A stretch of DNA of 64,000 bases from an uncultured Collinsella sp. (lineage in GTDB: Bacteria; Actinomycetota; Coriobacteriia; Coriobacteriales; Coriobacteriaceae), in contig CABUKS010000011.1 in the NCBI GenBank assembly GCA_902492235.1, positions 1-64,000 on the forward strand, in the 5' to 3' direction. A program made the position numbers and the translations under genes. Numbering within the stretch: the first letter of the stretch is position 1; each line of letters starts with the position of its first letter. The notes below the pieces were generated by a model. The model saw only the letters and a list, made by a program, of their open reading frames with translations. It was not told where the DNA came from and did no database searches. This document shows positions 47,407 through 56,945 of the stretch, in pieces.

Positions 47407-47710
47407 GATGGCTCCTTTACGTGCGGCCGCGCGACAAGCTGCAAGGGCAGCCGGAGCACGGCGGGACTTTCAAACTCAAAAATCGTACCACGGCGCGGGG
47501 CAAGCAAGCGGGGCGGACGTGTTCCCTCAGTCGATATACATGTCCTGGAGTGCAAGCCGCGCCCAAAGATTATGCAAAGTTGAATAATTCGCATCTGAAT
47601 AATATTGAAAGCTAAATCTTGTAGAGCCGGAATCCGGTATTTTCTTTCTGCATCCAACTAAATGGCTAAATGCCGAGCCACTACTCGAGGTGGCGCGCAT
47701 GACGGCGGGG

Positions 47711-47716
47711 TATAAT
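47711..47716 (+). promoter_or_regulatory. Candidate -10 box for the 47.75-kb gene
   Basis: TATAAT lies 35 nt before the ATG at 47751, at a suitable distance for a short leader with GGAGG before the start. No good -35 is seen. The rest of 47407-47750 shows no gene. Confidence 0.4.
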
Positions 47717-47750
47717 CTGATTGCCATAAATAGCAATTTGGAGGTGCCCC

Positions 47751-48224
47751 ATGAATGCCCCCGACGCGCTCCAAAACATCCGCTCAAAACACCCCGTTGC
47801 ATATGTGGTTCTCTACCTCTTTGTCGGCTGGGCATTGCTGGTTGTCACCACCCATGCCATAGCCTTTGGAGCAGAACTGCTGATAGCCGGCTCGGACCAG
47901 CCCGTCGTCAAATGGGAAGCGACCGATGAGTGCACCGACGGAACCCGAACCATTTACTACAACAGCCCGTCCCTCTACCAAGAGTTCAAGGTCAAGATAA
48001 AGGACTCCAAGATTGTCGATGCCGAACCGGGCTCTTTCTTGACAATCGGAGCAACCCTCAACGCCGAGCAAGTCGAGTACACAGACAGCCATGCGACGTA
48101 TCGTATCGACCTCAACATCCTAGGCCGACCGTCACGTACCTGCCTGCTCGAATGCGAGATACGCGGCACCACACTACACATGTCCGAAATACAGATGCGC
48201 CCGGACAAAGAGTTCTCTTCTTGA
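47751..48224 (+). CDS. Small membrane protein of unknown function
   Basis: A 157-aa protein with one N-terminal helix (about 17-46) and a beta-rich outside domain (about 50-157) with four Cys in all (two of them in the last third, TCLLECE). GGAGG stands before the ATG and a TATAAT lies 35 nt upstream. It is on the opposite strand to its neighbours and is convergent with dnaX, with only 21 nt between the stops. I do not recognise a family. Confidence 0.65.
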   Translation: MNAPDALQNIRSKHPVAYVVLYLFVGWALLVVTTHAIAFGAELLIAGSDQPVVKWEATDECTDGTRTIYYNSPSLYQEFKVKIKDSKIVDAEPGSFLTIGATLNAEQVEYTDSHATYRIDLNILGRPSRTCLLECEIRGTTLHMSEIQMRPDKEFSS

Positions 48225-48245
48225 GCAGTATACCCGCCTGCGCAG

Positions 48246-50717
48246 CTACTCCACCGGTTTGAAGATGGTGGCTTGGCCGAAGACACTGCGGATGAGGGCT
48301 TTGGCCTCGTTCTCGGTCTGCGGGATGCTCGGGGCTGCGCCCTGGTGGCCGAAGGGGCTGCCGGCGCCGGGGTTGGACTCCCAGGGAGCTGCAGGAGCGC
48401 CCTCCTCTTTGGGGGCAGTTACGGCGGGCTTGGGCGCGGACGCCGCACCCGGCACGTCGAACGGGGGCAGATCGTCCCCGCCGGCATCGGCAGCAAAACC
48501 GCCGACCATGGCATCGTCGTAGGGAACCTGCTCGGATTCCCACGGAGCGGACTGCGCAGACGGCTGAGCCTTGGGAGCGGACGCGCACTCGGGCGCACGG
48601 GGCGCGGGCTCGGTCGGGAGCTTACCCGTGGCAGGAGCGCCGGCAGGGTTGTCGGAGCGTAGCCAGGGGGCTTTGCCCAGGTCAGACGGCTTGGGCGCGG
48701 GCGAGGCGGGCTTGGGCGCTGGTGTCGGAGCAGCCGGTTTGGGCGCAGCGGGTTCAGGCGCCGACGGGGTCGGTGCCGCTACCGGCGCCGCTTTTGGCTG
48801 CGTCGCGCTGGCGCTCGAGGATGCAGGGGCCACCGAGGACACGGGTTGCGGGTCCGCAGATACCGCAGCCCGTGCAGATGGAGAATGCTCCTCATGTTGA
48901 GGAGCCGGCGTGCCACCTCCATCCAGGACGTAGTCGACGGTGCGACGACCGAAGACCGCGCAGACCGTCGGCAGGACCACCGACTGCGTGTCGGCGCGAC
49001 CGAGCATCTTGATGGCAAAGGTCGAGCCCGCGGGGAACGAGACGGTAAGCTTGGAGCCGTCGTCGGCCGTGGCGCGGGCGTTGAGCAAAAGCCCTGCGTA
49101 GGAAGCCTGACGCGCCTTGACACGCTCGACAACCTCGGCCCATTTGCGCTGGAGCTCACCGGCGTCCTCGACCGCGGGGGTCTCGGCAGCACCGGCGGCG
49201 GCAACCTGGGCGGCGTTGTTGGGCTTGGACACCGGCACGGTCGATGCAGCAGGCTCGGGAGCCGGAGCCGCAACGGGTTGAGGTGCAGGCGTTACAGGTT
49301 TGGGCGCGGGAGCCGGAGCCGCAGACTTGGACGCAGACTGGGCAGCCGGAACAGCAGCGCCGCGGTCCCAAGGCATGCCACCCTGATGCGCGGACGTAGC
49401 AGCGGGGGCGGCGGTCGCCGTGGGAGCAGCAGCTCGGGCACCCGAAATCAGCGTCGGCTGTTGTGTCGTCGCAGGTGCAGCCGCGACAGCTGTAGGCGCG
49501 GCGGCCTGAGCAGCAGCCACGCTCGCCGGCACGGCGCCGTTGGCGACCATGGTCTCCAAGCGTGCCACGCGCTCGGCCAGGGCTTCAATCGTCAAATCGG
49601 CCTCGGGACGCGCCAGACGCGTACAGGCGATCTCGAGCACCAGGCGCACGTCGCTCGCGCCCCTCATCTCCAACGCGGCATCGTCGAGCACCGTCAGCAC
49701 GCGGGCCAGACGGTCGGCCGGATGCTCGCCAAAGGCAGCAGCCTCGGCAGCAAGCGCCTCGGCCTGCTCGGCCCCGCCCTCAAACAGCTCGGCACGGGCA
49801 CCGGCAACGCAGGCCACATACACGTCGCGCACATGCGCCACCAGGTCGCGCGTCAGCTCAAGCAGATCATTGCCCTCCTCGACCTGTGCGCGAATGAGCC
49901 CATAGAGTTCAGCAATATCACGCTCGGCAATAGCGCGGGCAAACTCGCCCAGGATCTGGTCCGAAACCTCGCCCAAAAGCGAGCGGGCATCGTCTGCATG
50001 CACGGCGCCGTTGCCAAAAACGCTCAGCTGCTCCAGCGTGGAAAGCGCATCGCGCATACCGCCCTTGGCATGGCGTGCCACGATGGCCAGCGCCTCGTCG
50101 TCGTAATCGAAGCCCTCCTGCTCACACACGTAGGACAGGCGATGCTCGATATCCTCGTTGCCGATACGGTGGAAATCGAAGCGCTGGCAGCGCGAGAGGA
50201 TGGTCTCCAGAATCTTTTGCGGGTCGGTGGTGCACAGCACAAAGATCACGTGCGCCGGCGGCTCCTCGAGCGTCTTGAGCAGCGCGTTGAACGCTGCCGT
50301 CGTGAGCATGTGGACCTCGTCGATGATATAGATCTTGTACTTGCCGCGCACCGGGGCAAAGTTGACGGAGTTGATGATCTCCTCGCGCACGTTGTCCACG
50401 CCCGTGCGGCTTGCGGCGTCGAGCTCGTAAACATCGGGATGATTGCCCTCGGCGATGAGCTCGCACTCCTCACAGGTGCCGTCGGGCATGCAGCCGCTTG
50501 CGCCCTCGGCGCGCGCCGCCTCGGCGTTGCGACACAGTAGCGCCTTGGCCAGAATGCGCGCCATGGTGGTCTTGCCCGTGCCGCGCGGTCCGCAGAACAG
50601 GTACGCGTGGGACAGACGCCCCTCGGTGATGGCGTGCTCGAGCGTCGAGACGATATGCTGCTGGCCCACCACGGAGTCGAAGGTGAGCGGGCGATACTTT
50701 CGATACAACGATTCCAT
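48246..50717 (-). CDS. dnaX: DNA polymerase III subunit gamma/tau
   Basis: An 823-aa clamp-loader ATPase. The AAA+ core (1-220) has Walker A FCGPRGTGKTTMARIL, a zinc-binding Cys group (CRN.., CMPDGTCEEC), Walker B YIIDEVHML and sensor 1 LCTTDPQKIL; the SRC motif reads ILSRCQRFDFH. Domain III follows to about 360. The last ~450 residues are very rich in Ala/Pro with KP repeats, much longer than in E. coli, and end in a conserved KALIRSVFGQATIF tail. The start MESLYRKYRPLTF follows GGGGGAG at 50717. Confidence 0.95.
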   Translation of the reverse strand: MESLYRKYRPLTFDSVVGQQHIVSTLEHAITEGRLSHAYLFCGPRGTGKTTMARILAKALLCRNAEAARAEGASGCMPDGTCEECELIAEGNHPDVYELDAASRTGVDNVREEIINSVNFAPVRGKYKIYIIDEVHMLTTAAFNALLKTLEEPPAHVIFVLCTTDPQKILETILSRCQRFDFHRIGNEDIEHRLSYVCEQEGFDYDDEALAIVARHAKGGMRDALSTLEQLSVFGNGAVHADDARSLLGEVSDQILGEFARAIAERDIAELYGLIRAQVEEGNDLLELTRDLVAHVRDVYVACVAGARAELFEGGAEQAEALAAEAAAFGEHPADRLARVLTVLDDAALEMRGASDVRLVLEIACTRLARPEADLTIEALAERVARLETMVANGAVPASVAAAQAAAPTAVAAAPATTQQPTLISGARAAAPTATAAPAATSAHQGGMPWDRGAAVPAAQSASKSAAPAPAPKPVTPAPQPVAAPAPEPAASTVPVSKPNNAAQVAAAGAAETPAVEDAGELQRKWAEVVERVKARQASYAGLLLNARATADDGSKLTVSFPAGSTFAIKMLGRADTQSVVLPTVCAVFGRRTVDYVLDGGGTPAPQHEEHSPSARAAVSADPQPVSSVAPASSSASATQPKAAPVAAPTPSAPEPAAPKPAAPTPAPKPASPAPKPSDLGKAPWLRSDNPAGAPATGKLPTEPAPRAPECASAPKAQPSAQSAPWESEQVPYDDAMVGGFAADAGGDDLPPFDVPGAASAPKPAVTAPKEEGAPAAPWESNPGAGSPFGHQGAAPSIPQTENEAKALIRSVFGQATIFKPVE

Positions 50718-50832
50718 GGGTGCTCCCCCGGGTATACTGAGTCTTGTTGCCGCGACGGCCATGCGGTCGCACGGCATACTGCATTCATAATAACCCGTAC
50801 GGCGAGCCCGCCGCGATAGGAGTCCAAAGAGC

Positions 50833-51558
50833 ATGGCAGACGCAGAGAGCAACCTCGTTCCCTCCGAAGCAGCCGACCAGGTCGAGGTCGCGCTCGAGAA
50901 GCAGGCCGCAGCCGACGACAGCATCCTGTACCTCAACGAGTACCAGTACGAAAACGACCTGGTCACCGACTTCGCCCGCCTGGTCGCCTCACCCAGGCGT
51001 CGCGGTTCGCTGTATGTCGCCGCGGCAATTGCCGCGCTCATCGGCATCGGCATGCTGGTGGCCGGCGGCAGCTGGATCAAGTTCGGCGTCGTGCTGATCG
51101 TGTTCGGCGCCTTTTTGGCCTGGTGGAGCAAAAACCTGCACCACACCCTCGCCCGTGACTTTATCGACGCCGTCGAGGCCGACGAGTCCATGGGTGGCCG
51201 CTATCGCCGCGTCGCCGCCAACGAGGACGGTCTGATGGTTTGGGGCAAGAGCGGCAAGTCGCAGTTCTTCCCGTTTGAGAAGCTCGACCACGTACTCGAC
51301 GGCGAGCGCATCTTTGTGGCCATGTTCGCCGACCAGGGCGTGACTATCCCTAAGGACACCTTTGTCCGCGGCGATGCCGAGCAGTTTGGCCCCTTCCTTA
51401 AGGCGCGCATCAACAAAAAGCTCCGCATCGAGACCAAGAAGAAGAAAATGAAGGCCGAGAAGGCCGCAGCCGAGGCCAAGCAGGGCGACAAGGCCGACAA
51501 GCCCCAGGACAGCAAGGGCAAGCAGCGCAAGCAGAAGAAGAGCAAGAAGAAGCGCTAA
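50833..51558 (+). CDS. Membrane protein with YcxB-like domain and Lys-rich tail
   Basis: A 241-aa protein. An acidic N-terminus is followed by two membrane helices (about 56-76 and 81-99), then a PH-like cytosolic domain (about 105-190; GLMVWGKSGKSQFFPFEKLD and FPFEKL with YCXB-like spacing), and a tail of about 45 residues that is mostly Lys, Glu, Gln and Ala (KKKKMKAEKAAAEAKQ). It is divergent from dnaX with 115 nt between starts. Function unknown. Confidence 0.7.
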   Translation: MADAESNLVPSEAADQVEVALEKQAAADDSILYLNEYQYENDLVTDFARLVASPRRRGSLYVAAAIAALIGIGMLVAGGSWIKFGVVLIVFGAFLAWWSKNLHHTLARDFIDAVEADESMGGRYRRVAANEDGLMVWGKSGKSQFFPFEKLDHVLDGERIFVAMFADQGVTIPKDTFVRGDAEQFGPFLKARINKKLRIETKKKKMKAEKAAAEAKQGDKADKPQDSKGKQRKQKKSKKKR

Positions 51559-51702
51559 GGCCAAGCCAGACAGGCAGCCTCGCATCCCGCCATCCTCCCC
51601 ATGCACCTGAGCGTGCTACACTAGCAGCATCTATGCCACCGCGAATGGCTCGGCCCCGCGCCCGCCGCTCGCAAACGAACTTTAAACGCACGAGGGTTGG
51701 CC

Positions 51703-53556
51703 ATGCCGCTTTTCTCGCAACATACCGCCCGGTTCTCGCCGGACGTTCCCTTGGGGGGCACTAGCTCTCGCGAGCTGCTCAAGCGGTACCAGCCGCTCGA
51801 GACGCTTGCGACCGGCGGTTTTGGCTCCATCGAGATTTGCCGCGACACGCATCTGCGCCGTCGCGTGGCCATTAAGCGCATCCCCCTCACAGACGGCGCC
51901 GGCATGCCCGCCAGCGACATCATGGATGTGCTGCGCGAGGCGCATACCGCCGCCATGCTTCAACACCCCAATATCGTGCAGGTTATCGACTTTACGCACG
52001 ATACCGCCTATGCCTACCTGGTCATGGAGTATGTCGACGGCATGTCGCTGGCCGAGTTTTTGCATCGCGTGGACGGCCACTCGCTCACCTTTGACGAGGC
52101 CGCTGCCATTGCCGACGCGCTGGGTCAGGCACTCGCCTTTGCCCATGCAAACGGCGTGCTTCACCTGGACATAAAGCCCGCCAATGTGCTTATCGACCAC
52201 TCGGGCAATGTAAAGCTCACCGACTTTGGCATGGCGCGGCTGTCGTCCGCCGGCGGCTTTGGCGGATCGCGCGGCGGCACCATCGGCTACATGCCGCCCG
52301 AGCAGCTCGATATCGAGACCGGCACGGTCGACGAACGCGCCGATGTCTTTGCCCTTGCCTGCGTGATCTACGAGGGCCTGTGCGGCAGTGCCCCCTTTAT
52401 GGCGGCCACGCCTGCCGACTCGCTCGACCGCATCATCGGCGGCGCCACCTATCCCAGCGAACTGATCCCGCACTTTCCCCCGGGGGCCGAGGCGGCGCTC
52501 ATGAGCGCCCTCTCCCCCATGCCGCAAGACCGCCCCAACAGCATCGAGGCATTTTGCGACCAGCTGCTCGCCGGCTTGGGGAGCGTGCGCGAGGGCCGTC
52601 GCAGCTTGGAGCAGATGGTGGGCGAGCTTTCGGATGACGAGTGCGCGGCAGATGATATCGAGCCATCGAGCTACGAGGACGACACCATCGAGGTCGACCC
52701 CGCACTTGGCTGGGCGGGCACGCGCTGGGGCTGCGCGCGCAACTACACCATGCGCGCCATCTCGGCTCTCTCGTGTGGAGCCTTTAGCTTCTTGCTTATG
52801 CAGACAGCCGGCGTCGCCGCGCTTCCCGGCTTGGTCGTCGCGGCCATCGCGATCGGTGCGGCGGCCGGCCTGGCCCCGCAGATCGGCTCGGCCATCTCGG
52901 CCGTGGGCTTTTTGGTGCTCATGGCCAACGCCACCATGCAGGCGCAGGGCATCCTGTCGATGCTGCCGGTCGCGGTCATGTTTTCCGCCGCCATGTCCGG
53001 TTGGTGGATTGCCTGGGGACGCACCGAGGCGGCCGCGAGCGCGGCACTCACCTGCGTACTCGCGCTGGGCTGCCTGACCGGCGACGCCCTCCTTGCCGCC
53101 GGAGCCACCGCGGGCTTCGCGGCGTTTTGGCTCGGTCCGGCAAGTGCCGCGGCGGCTACGGGCACGGGCGCGCTCTTTGCCCGCCTTGCTGCAGCGGCTC
53201 TCTCTGCGGGAGGCGTACTGGGGCTTGGCAATGTCACCGCAGCGCTGGGCGACGCGTTCCTCTGGGCCGCCTTCGCACTGGTTGCAGCAACGGCCGCGGC
53301 AACATCGCTGCTGCTCAACGCTCATGCAAAACGCGCCGAGCAGGGGTCGGACCTTGCCGCCATCGTCGCAATTGCCGTCGCCGGCATCGGCTCGGCCGTG
53401 TCGTTTTGTCTTGCACACCATATGGAAATTGCCAGCCTTGCGGGCCCGGTCGTCGCCAAGGCGGCGGTTGCGGGAATCCTATCCTCTATAATCGTTGGGA
53501 TATGCCTTTATTTGCTCGGATACCAAAGAACCTATACGGAGAGTGATCTTTCGTGA
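51703..53556 (+). CDS. Membrane Ser/Thr protein kinase (first gene of the FHA/PP2C locus)
   Basis: A 617-aa protein. The kinase domain (about 28-300) has the glycine loop ATGGFGSIE, Lys58 in AIKRI, and DFG with Asp174. The catalytic HRD reads HLD (His154-Leu-Asp156), an Arg-to-Leu change in a normally conserved loop, with LDIKPANVL otherwise intact. The second half has about eight helices, rich in Ala, without a PASTA domain. GAGGG stands before the ATG at 51703. It overlaps the next gene by 4 nt (GTGA), so it is cotranscribed with the FhaA-like, FhaB-like and PP2C genes. Confidence 0.88.
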   Translation: MPLFSQHTARFSPDVPLGGTSSRELLKRYQPLETLATGGFGSIEICRDTHLRRRVAIKRIPLTDGAGMPASDIMDVLREAHTAAMLQHPNIVQVIDFTHDTAYAYLVMEYVDGMSLAEFLHRVDGHSLTFDEAAAIADALGQALAFAHANGVLHLDIKPANVLIDHSGNVKLTDFGMARLSSAGGFGGSRGGTIGYMPPEQLDIETGTVDERADVFALACVIYEGLCGSAPFMAATPADSLDRIIGGATYPSELIPHFPPGAEAALMSALSPMPQDRPNSIEAFCDQLLAGLGSVREGRRSLEQMVGELSDDECAADDIEPSSYEDDTIEVDPALGWAGTRWGCARNYTMRAISALSCGAFSFLLMQTAGVAALPGLVVAAIAIGAAAGLAPQIGSAISAVGFLVLMANATMQAQGILSMLPVAVMFSAAMSGWWIAWGRTEAAASAALTCVLALGCLTGDALLAAGATAGFAAFWLGPASAAAATGTGALFARLAAAALSAGGVLGLGNVTAALGDAFLWAAFALVAATAAATSLLLNAHAKRAEQGSDLAAIVAIAVAGIGSAVSFCLAHHMEIASLAGPVVAKAAVAGILSSIIVGICLYLLGYQRTYTESDLS

Positions 53557-54563
53557 ACTTCCTGAACATCTTCGAGGACCACGTGGCCGGCATCTTCGGT
53601 GCCACCCGTGCCCCGTTCTCCTTTAAGAAGCTTGCCAAGCAGGCCGCTCGCGACATGGAGGATCAGACTCTGGTGATCAACGGCGTCAACACCGCGCCGG
53701 CGCTCTATACCATCCTGATTGCCGCCGACGATGACCCCATGCTCGCCCCGTTCTACCCCGAGCTTTCGCGCGAGGTCCGCGAGTTTGTGAAAGCGCAGGC
53801 CGAAAAGCGCCGTTACGTCTTTGTCGGCGAGCCCCTCGTTCGCTTTATGATCGACCCGCAGCTGCGCGATGGCAAGTTCTCGGTCTTTGCCGAGAACGTC
53901 GATGCCCCCACGCTCGGTCGCCTGTACGAGGAAGAGCGCGCCTACCAAAACGGCCTAGGCCAGAACAGCTCGGCCACAAGCCGTGCCGCCAGTGCCCCGC
54001 GCGCCGGCCAGCAGCAGTTTGCCGCCCCGCAGCAGCACCCCGCTGCCATGCCGCAGCAGCAGCCGGCACCCCGCGCTGCCGCTCCCGACCCGCTTGCCGC
54101 GGCCGACCCCTTTGCGCCCAATGTGCCCGATCCCGCCGCCGCACCCATCCCCGTGCCCCAAACCGTCTCGCGCGACGCGCTTGCCGGCATGGGCGGAGCC
54201 GCCGCGACCGGCGCCGCCGTTGGCCTTGGCGCCGCAGCCAGCATCGCCTCCAACATGGCGAGCACTCGCGCCCCGCAGCGCCCGCTCGCCCAGCTCGTCG
54301 ACGTCGTGAGCGGCGAGAGCCATAGCATCACCTCCGCACAGGTGACCATCGGTCGCGAGCGCTCAGTTTCCGACATTGCCCTGCGCGACCCCAACGTGTC
54401 GCGCCGCCACGCCCAGCTCACCTTTACGGGCTCGGATTGGTCGATCGAGGACCTCAATTCCACCAACGGCACGCTCGTCAACAACCGCCGCATTACGCGC
54501 TGCCCGCTGCGCAACGGCGATCTGCTGACGTTTGGCCTGAGCACCTTTGAATTTAGGGGATAG
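53553..54563 (+). CDS. FhaA-like protein (DUF3662 plus FHA domain)
   Basis: A 336-aa cytosolic protein. Residues 1-115 form the DUF3662 domain at the start of actinobacterial FhaA (MNFLNIFEDHVAGIFG, FSFKKLAKQAARDMEDQTL). A Gln/Pro/Ala-rich linker follows (about 130-235), then a C-terminal FHA domain (about 255-336) with the phosphothreonine-binding SRRHAQL and NSTNGT. In mycobacteria FhaA binds phosphorylated envelope partners such as MviN. GTG start overlapping the kinase stop. Confidence 0.92.
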   Translation: MNFLNIFEDHVAGIFGATRAPFSFKKLAKQAARDMEDQTLVINGVNTAPALYTILIAADDDPMLAPFYPELSREVREFVKAQAEKRRYVFVGEPLVRFMIDPQLRDGKFSVFAENVDAPTLGRLYEEERAYQNGLGQNSSATSRAASAPRAGQQQFAAPQQHPAAMPQQQPAPRAAAPDPLAAADPFAPNVPDPAAAPIPVPQTVSRDALAGMGGAAATGAAVGLGAAASIASNMASTRAPQRPLAQLVDVVSGESHSITSAQVTIGRERSVSDIALRDPNVSRRHAQLTFTGSDWSIEDLNSTNGTLVNNRRITRCPLRNGDLLTFGLSTFEFRG

Positions 54564-54569
54564 TCGCTT

Positions 54570-54986
54570 ATGAACATCGATATCGTCCTTTTTGCAGGCC
54601 GCATCGTCCTGGTCGCCCTGCTCTATATCTTCCTGTTCGCCGTCATGAAGACCGGCGTGGGACTTGTGCGCGGGCAGCGCCGCGACTCGGCTATCTGGAC
54701 GATTGATGTGGACAAGGGTCCGCGCGGTATCCGCGGCATCCACGTAGACATGCTCGGCCCCGTCATCGTCGGTCGCTCGCCATCTTCGGACATCTGCATC
54801 AATGAACCGTTCGTCTCGGCCTCGCATGCGCGCTTTTCGCTGCAGGGCCCGGCGCTCATCATCGAGGACCTCAACTCGCTTAACGGCACGCTCGTCAACG
54901 GCCGCCAGCTCGTGGAGCCCGCGACGCTGCGCGAGGGCGACGAAGTCCAGATTGGCGATGTGGTCATGAAGGTGAACCGTCGATGA
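54570..54986 (+). CDS. FhaB-like membrane FHA protein
   Basis: A 138-aa protein with one N-terminal helix (about 5-25) and a cytosolic FHA domain (about 45-135; VGRSPSSDICI, SASHARF, LNSLNGTLVNGR). This is the arrangement of actinobacterial FhaB (FipA), which recruits phosphorylated division proteins. It lies 6 nt after the FhaA-like gene and overlaps the PP2C gene by 4 nt (ATGA). AGGGGATAGTC precedes the start. Confidence 0.93.
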   Translation: MNIDIVLFAGRIVLVALLYIFLFAVMKTGVGLVRGQRRDSAIWTIDVDKGPRGIRGIHVDMLGPVIVGRSPSSDICINEPFVSASHARFSLQGPALIIEDLNSLNGTLVNGRQLVEPATLREGDEVQIGDVVMKVNRR

Positions 54987-56929
54987 TCGACGAGGAGAAC
55001 AAGTCCGCAACTATGACCGAGGCACCGGCTGCCGCCACAGCTGCGCCGGCCCACGCCGCTCCGGCGGGCTCCGCACCCGTGGAGCCCGAGGACACCGTGT
55101 TCTCCCTGCCTCTTTCGCATGTAACGCAAGAATATCCGACGCTTAGCGACGACGAGGATGCCAAGGACAACGCCGACGGCGGTAACGCCCCCATCGGCGC
55201 GCACGCCGCTGCCGAGCAGCCCGCGGTCCCGCAAGACACGCCCGCACCGGCTCACTTTGCCGAGCCCGTCGCCACGGCGATTACCGAGAGCTCTGCGGTA
55301 TTTGCGGCTCCCGAGCCCGCAGCACCGGTGTTTCCCGTAGCTCCAGCACCCGCCGCAGCGCCCGAACCCGCATCTGCACCGGAACCTGCGGCGGCTCCCT
55401 CCCCCGCGGTCGCATCGGCGCCCGAGGCCATGCAGCCTGTGGCCGAAAACGTGCCCACAGCAACGACGGAGGATGTCTCTCAGCCCCGCAGCACGCCCGC
55501 GCCCGCGCATCTCGCGACGCCCGAGCCCGCAGCCGTCGCCCCGCAAGACGACGAGCCTGTCGACCGTACAACCGAAGAACCCGCCACGCCTAACGCTGAC
55601 GACCCAAGCAACGATGCCGACACCGTCTCGCCCGGCGATACGGCCGAGATTGACGTTGCCGCCGTGGAGGCCAAACTTAAGGACCCCGGCTCGACCATGA
55701 GTTTTGAGCCGCTGACCGACGAGCGCATCGAGACCGACTCGACCTACGACGCCGGCACGACCACGCAGCTCATGTGGGGCGCCCGCTCCGATGTTGGCTG
55801 CGTGCGCCCGCATAACGAAGACTCCTATCTGGTGCAATCGCCGCTCTTTTGCGTATGCGACGGCATGGGCGGCCACGCCGCCGGCGAGGTAGCCTCCTCC
55901 ATCGCCGTCGAGACCATTGCCAAGACAGCGCCGCAGGCAGCCGACGCCGCACGACTGGCGGCCGCCGTCGAGGCGGCAAACGCCGCGGTCATCGAGGCTG
56001 CGCTCAACGGTTTGGGCAAGCCCGGCATGGGCTGCACGGCAACCTGCGCCTATATCGAAAACGACATGCTCGCTATCGCCCACGTGGGCGACTCGCGCGC
56101 CTACCTGCTCCACGAGGGCACGCTCATCCGCGTGACCCGCGACCACTCCTATGTGGAGGAGCTCGTGGACGCCGGCGAGATTACGGCAGACGAGGCGCGC
56201 GTCCACCCCAACCGCTCGGTCATCACCCGTGCGCTGGGCTCGGATCCCGCCATGTATGCCGACCACTTTACCCTGCATATCGAAGAAGGCGACCGCCTGA
56301 TCCTGTGCTCGGACGGCCTGTCGAGCATGATTCCCGATAGCGATATCGAAAACATCGCCACACAGTCCGCGACCGCGCAGATTTGCGTCGACAACCTTGT
56401 TGACGCGGCACTGGTCGCCGGCGGGCACGACAACGTCACCGTAGTTGTCGTTGACCTGGTCGACGATGGCGTCATGCGCGAGGCAAAGCGCGTCCGCCGC
56501 CGCAACATCACCATTGCCGCCGTCCTGGGCATCGCTTTTGTGCTGGCGGCAGCTATCTGGGCCTACGCGGGCATCACCGGCTCGTACTACCTGGGCACCT
56601 ACAAGAACACCGTCGCGGTCTACCGGGGCATTCCCGGCAAGCCGCTCGGCCTTAAGCTGCACTGGCTCGAGAGCACGACCTCCATCGAGCTGTCCGACCT
56701 GCCCGAAGACACGCAAAATCGCCTGAAGGCGGGTATTCAGCAGACGGGCATCGACGATGCGCAGGACACCATTTCCAAGTACCGCCATCAGATCGACGAG
56801 GAGCAGACCCGTCAGGTGATCGACGCGCAAACGATCCGCAATAACACCGATCAGAGTTCGACCTCCGAATCGGATTCCGAGAAAACCGCCGAACAGTCCG
56901 CCGAGGCCGAAGCCTCCGATAAGAATTAG
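54983..56929 (+). CDS. PP2C-family Ser/Thr phosphatase with long N-terminal extension (PstP-like)
   Basis: A 648-aa membrane phosphatase. The catalytic PPM domain (about 262-505) opens GARSDVGCVRPHNEDSYL, with the metal Asp/Glu pair at 279-280, and has VCDGMGGHAAGE and GDSRAYLL. A helix at about 513-535 leads to a short outside tail. The first ~255 residues are low-complexity Ala/Pro/Glu and have no counterpart in typical PstP. It dephosphorylates the kinases and FHA partners of this operon. It lies directly after the FhaB-like gene. Confidence 0.93.
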   Translation: MIDEENKSATMTEAPAAATAAPAHAAPAGSAPVEPEDTVFSLPLSHVTQEYPTLSDDEDAKDNADGGNAPIGAHAAAEQPAVPQDTPAPAHFAEPVATAITESSAVFAAPEPAAPVFPVAPAPAAAPEPASAPEPAAAPSPAVASAPEAMQPVAENVPTATTEDVSQPRSTPAPAHLATPEPAAVAPQDDEPVDRTTEEPATPNADDPSNDADTVSPGDTAEIDVAAVEAKLKDPGSTMSFEPLTDERIETDSTYDAGTTTQLMWGARSDVGCVRPHNEDSYLVQSPLFCVCDGMGGHAAGEVASSIAVETIAKTAPQAADAARLAAAVEAANAAVIEAALNGLGKPGMGCTATCAYIENDMLAIAHVGDSRAYLLHEGTLIRVTRDHSYVEELVDAGEITADEARVHPNRSVITRALGSDPAMYADHFTLHIEEGDRLILCSDGLSSMIPDSDIENIATQSATAQICVDNLVDAALVAGGHDNVTVVVVDLVDDGVMREAKRVRRRNITIAAVLGIAFVLAAAIWAYAGITGSYYLGTYKNTVAVYRGIPGKPLGLKLHWLESTTSIELSDLPEDTQNRLKAGIQQTGIDDAQDTISKYRHQIDEEQTRQVIDAQTIRNNTDQSSTSESDSEKTAEQSAEAEASDKN

Positions 56930-56945
56930 AAAGGGAGTGCCGCTT

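Noticed and set aside
50718..50832. Possible 4.5S SRP RNA between dnaX and its neighbour
   Set aside because: The conserved GGAAGGAAGCA-type loop is absent and the spacer is only 115 nt.
50718..51191. 158-codon N-terminal extension of dnaX
   Set aside because: MESLYRKYRPLTF is the family start with a good ribosome site; the extension overlaps the divergent plus-strand gene.
51682..53421. Minus-strand open frame of 579 codons opposite the first membrane kinase
   Set aside because: Antisense shadow; the plus-strand kinase has glycine loop, catalytic Lys and DFG.
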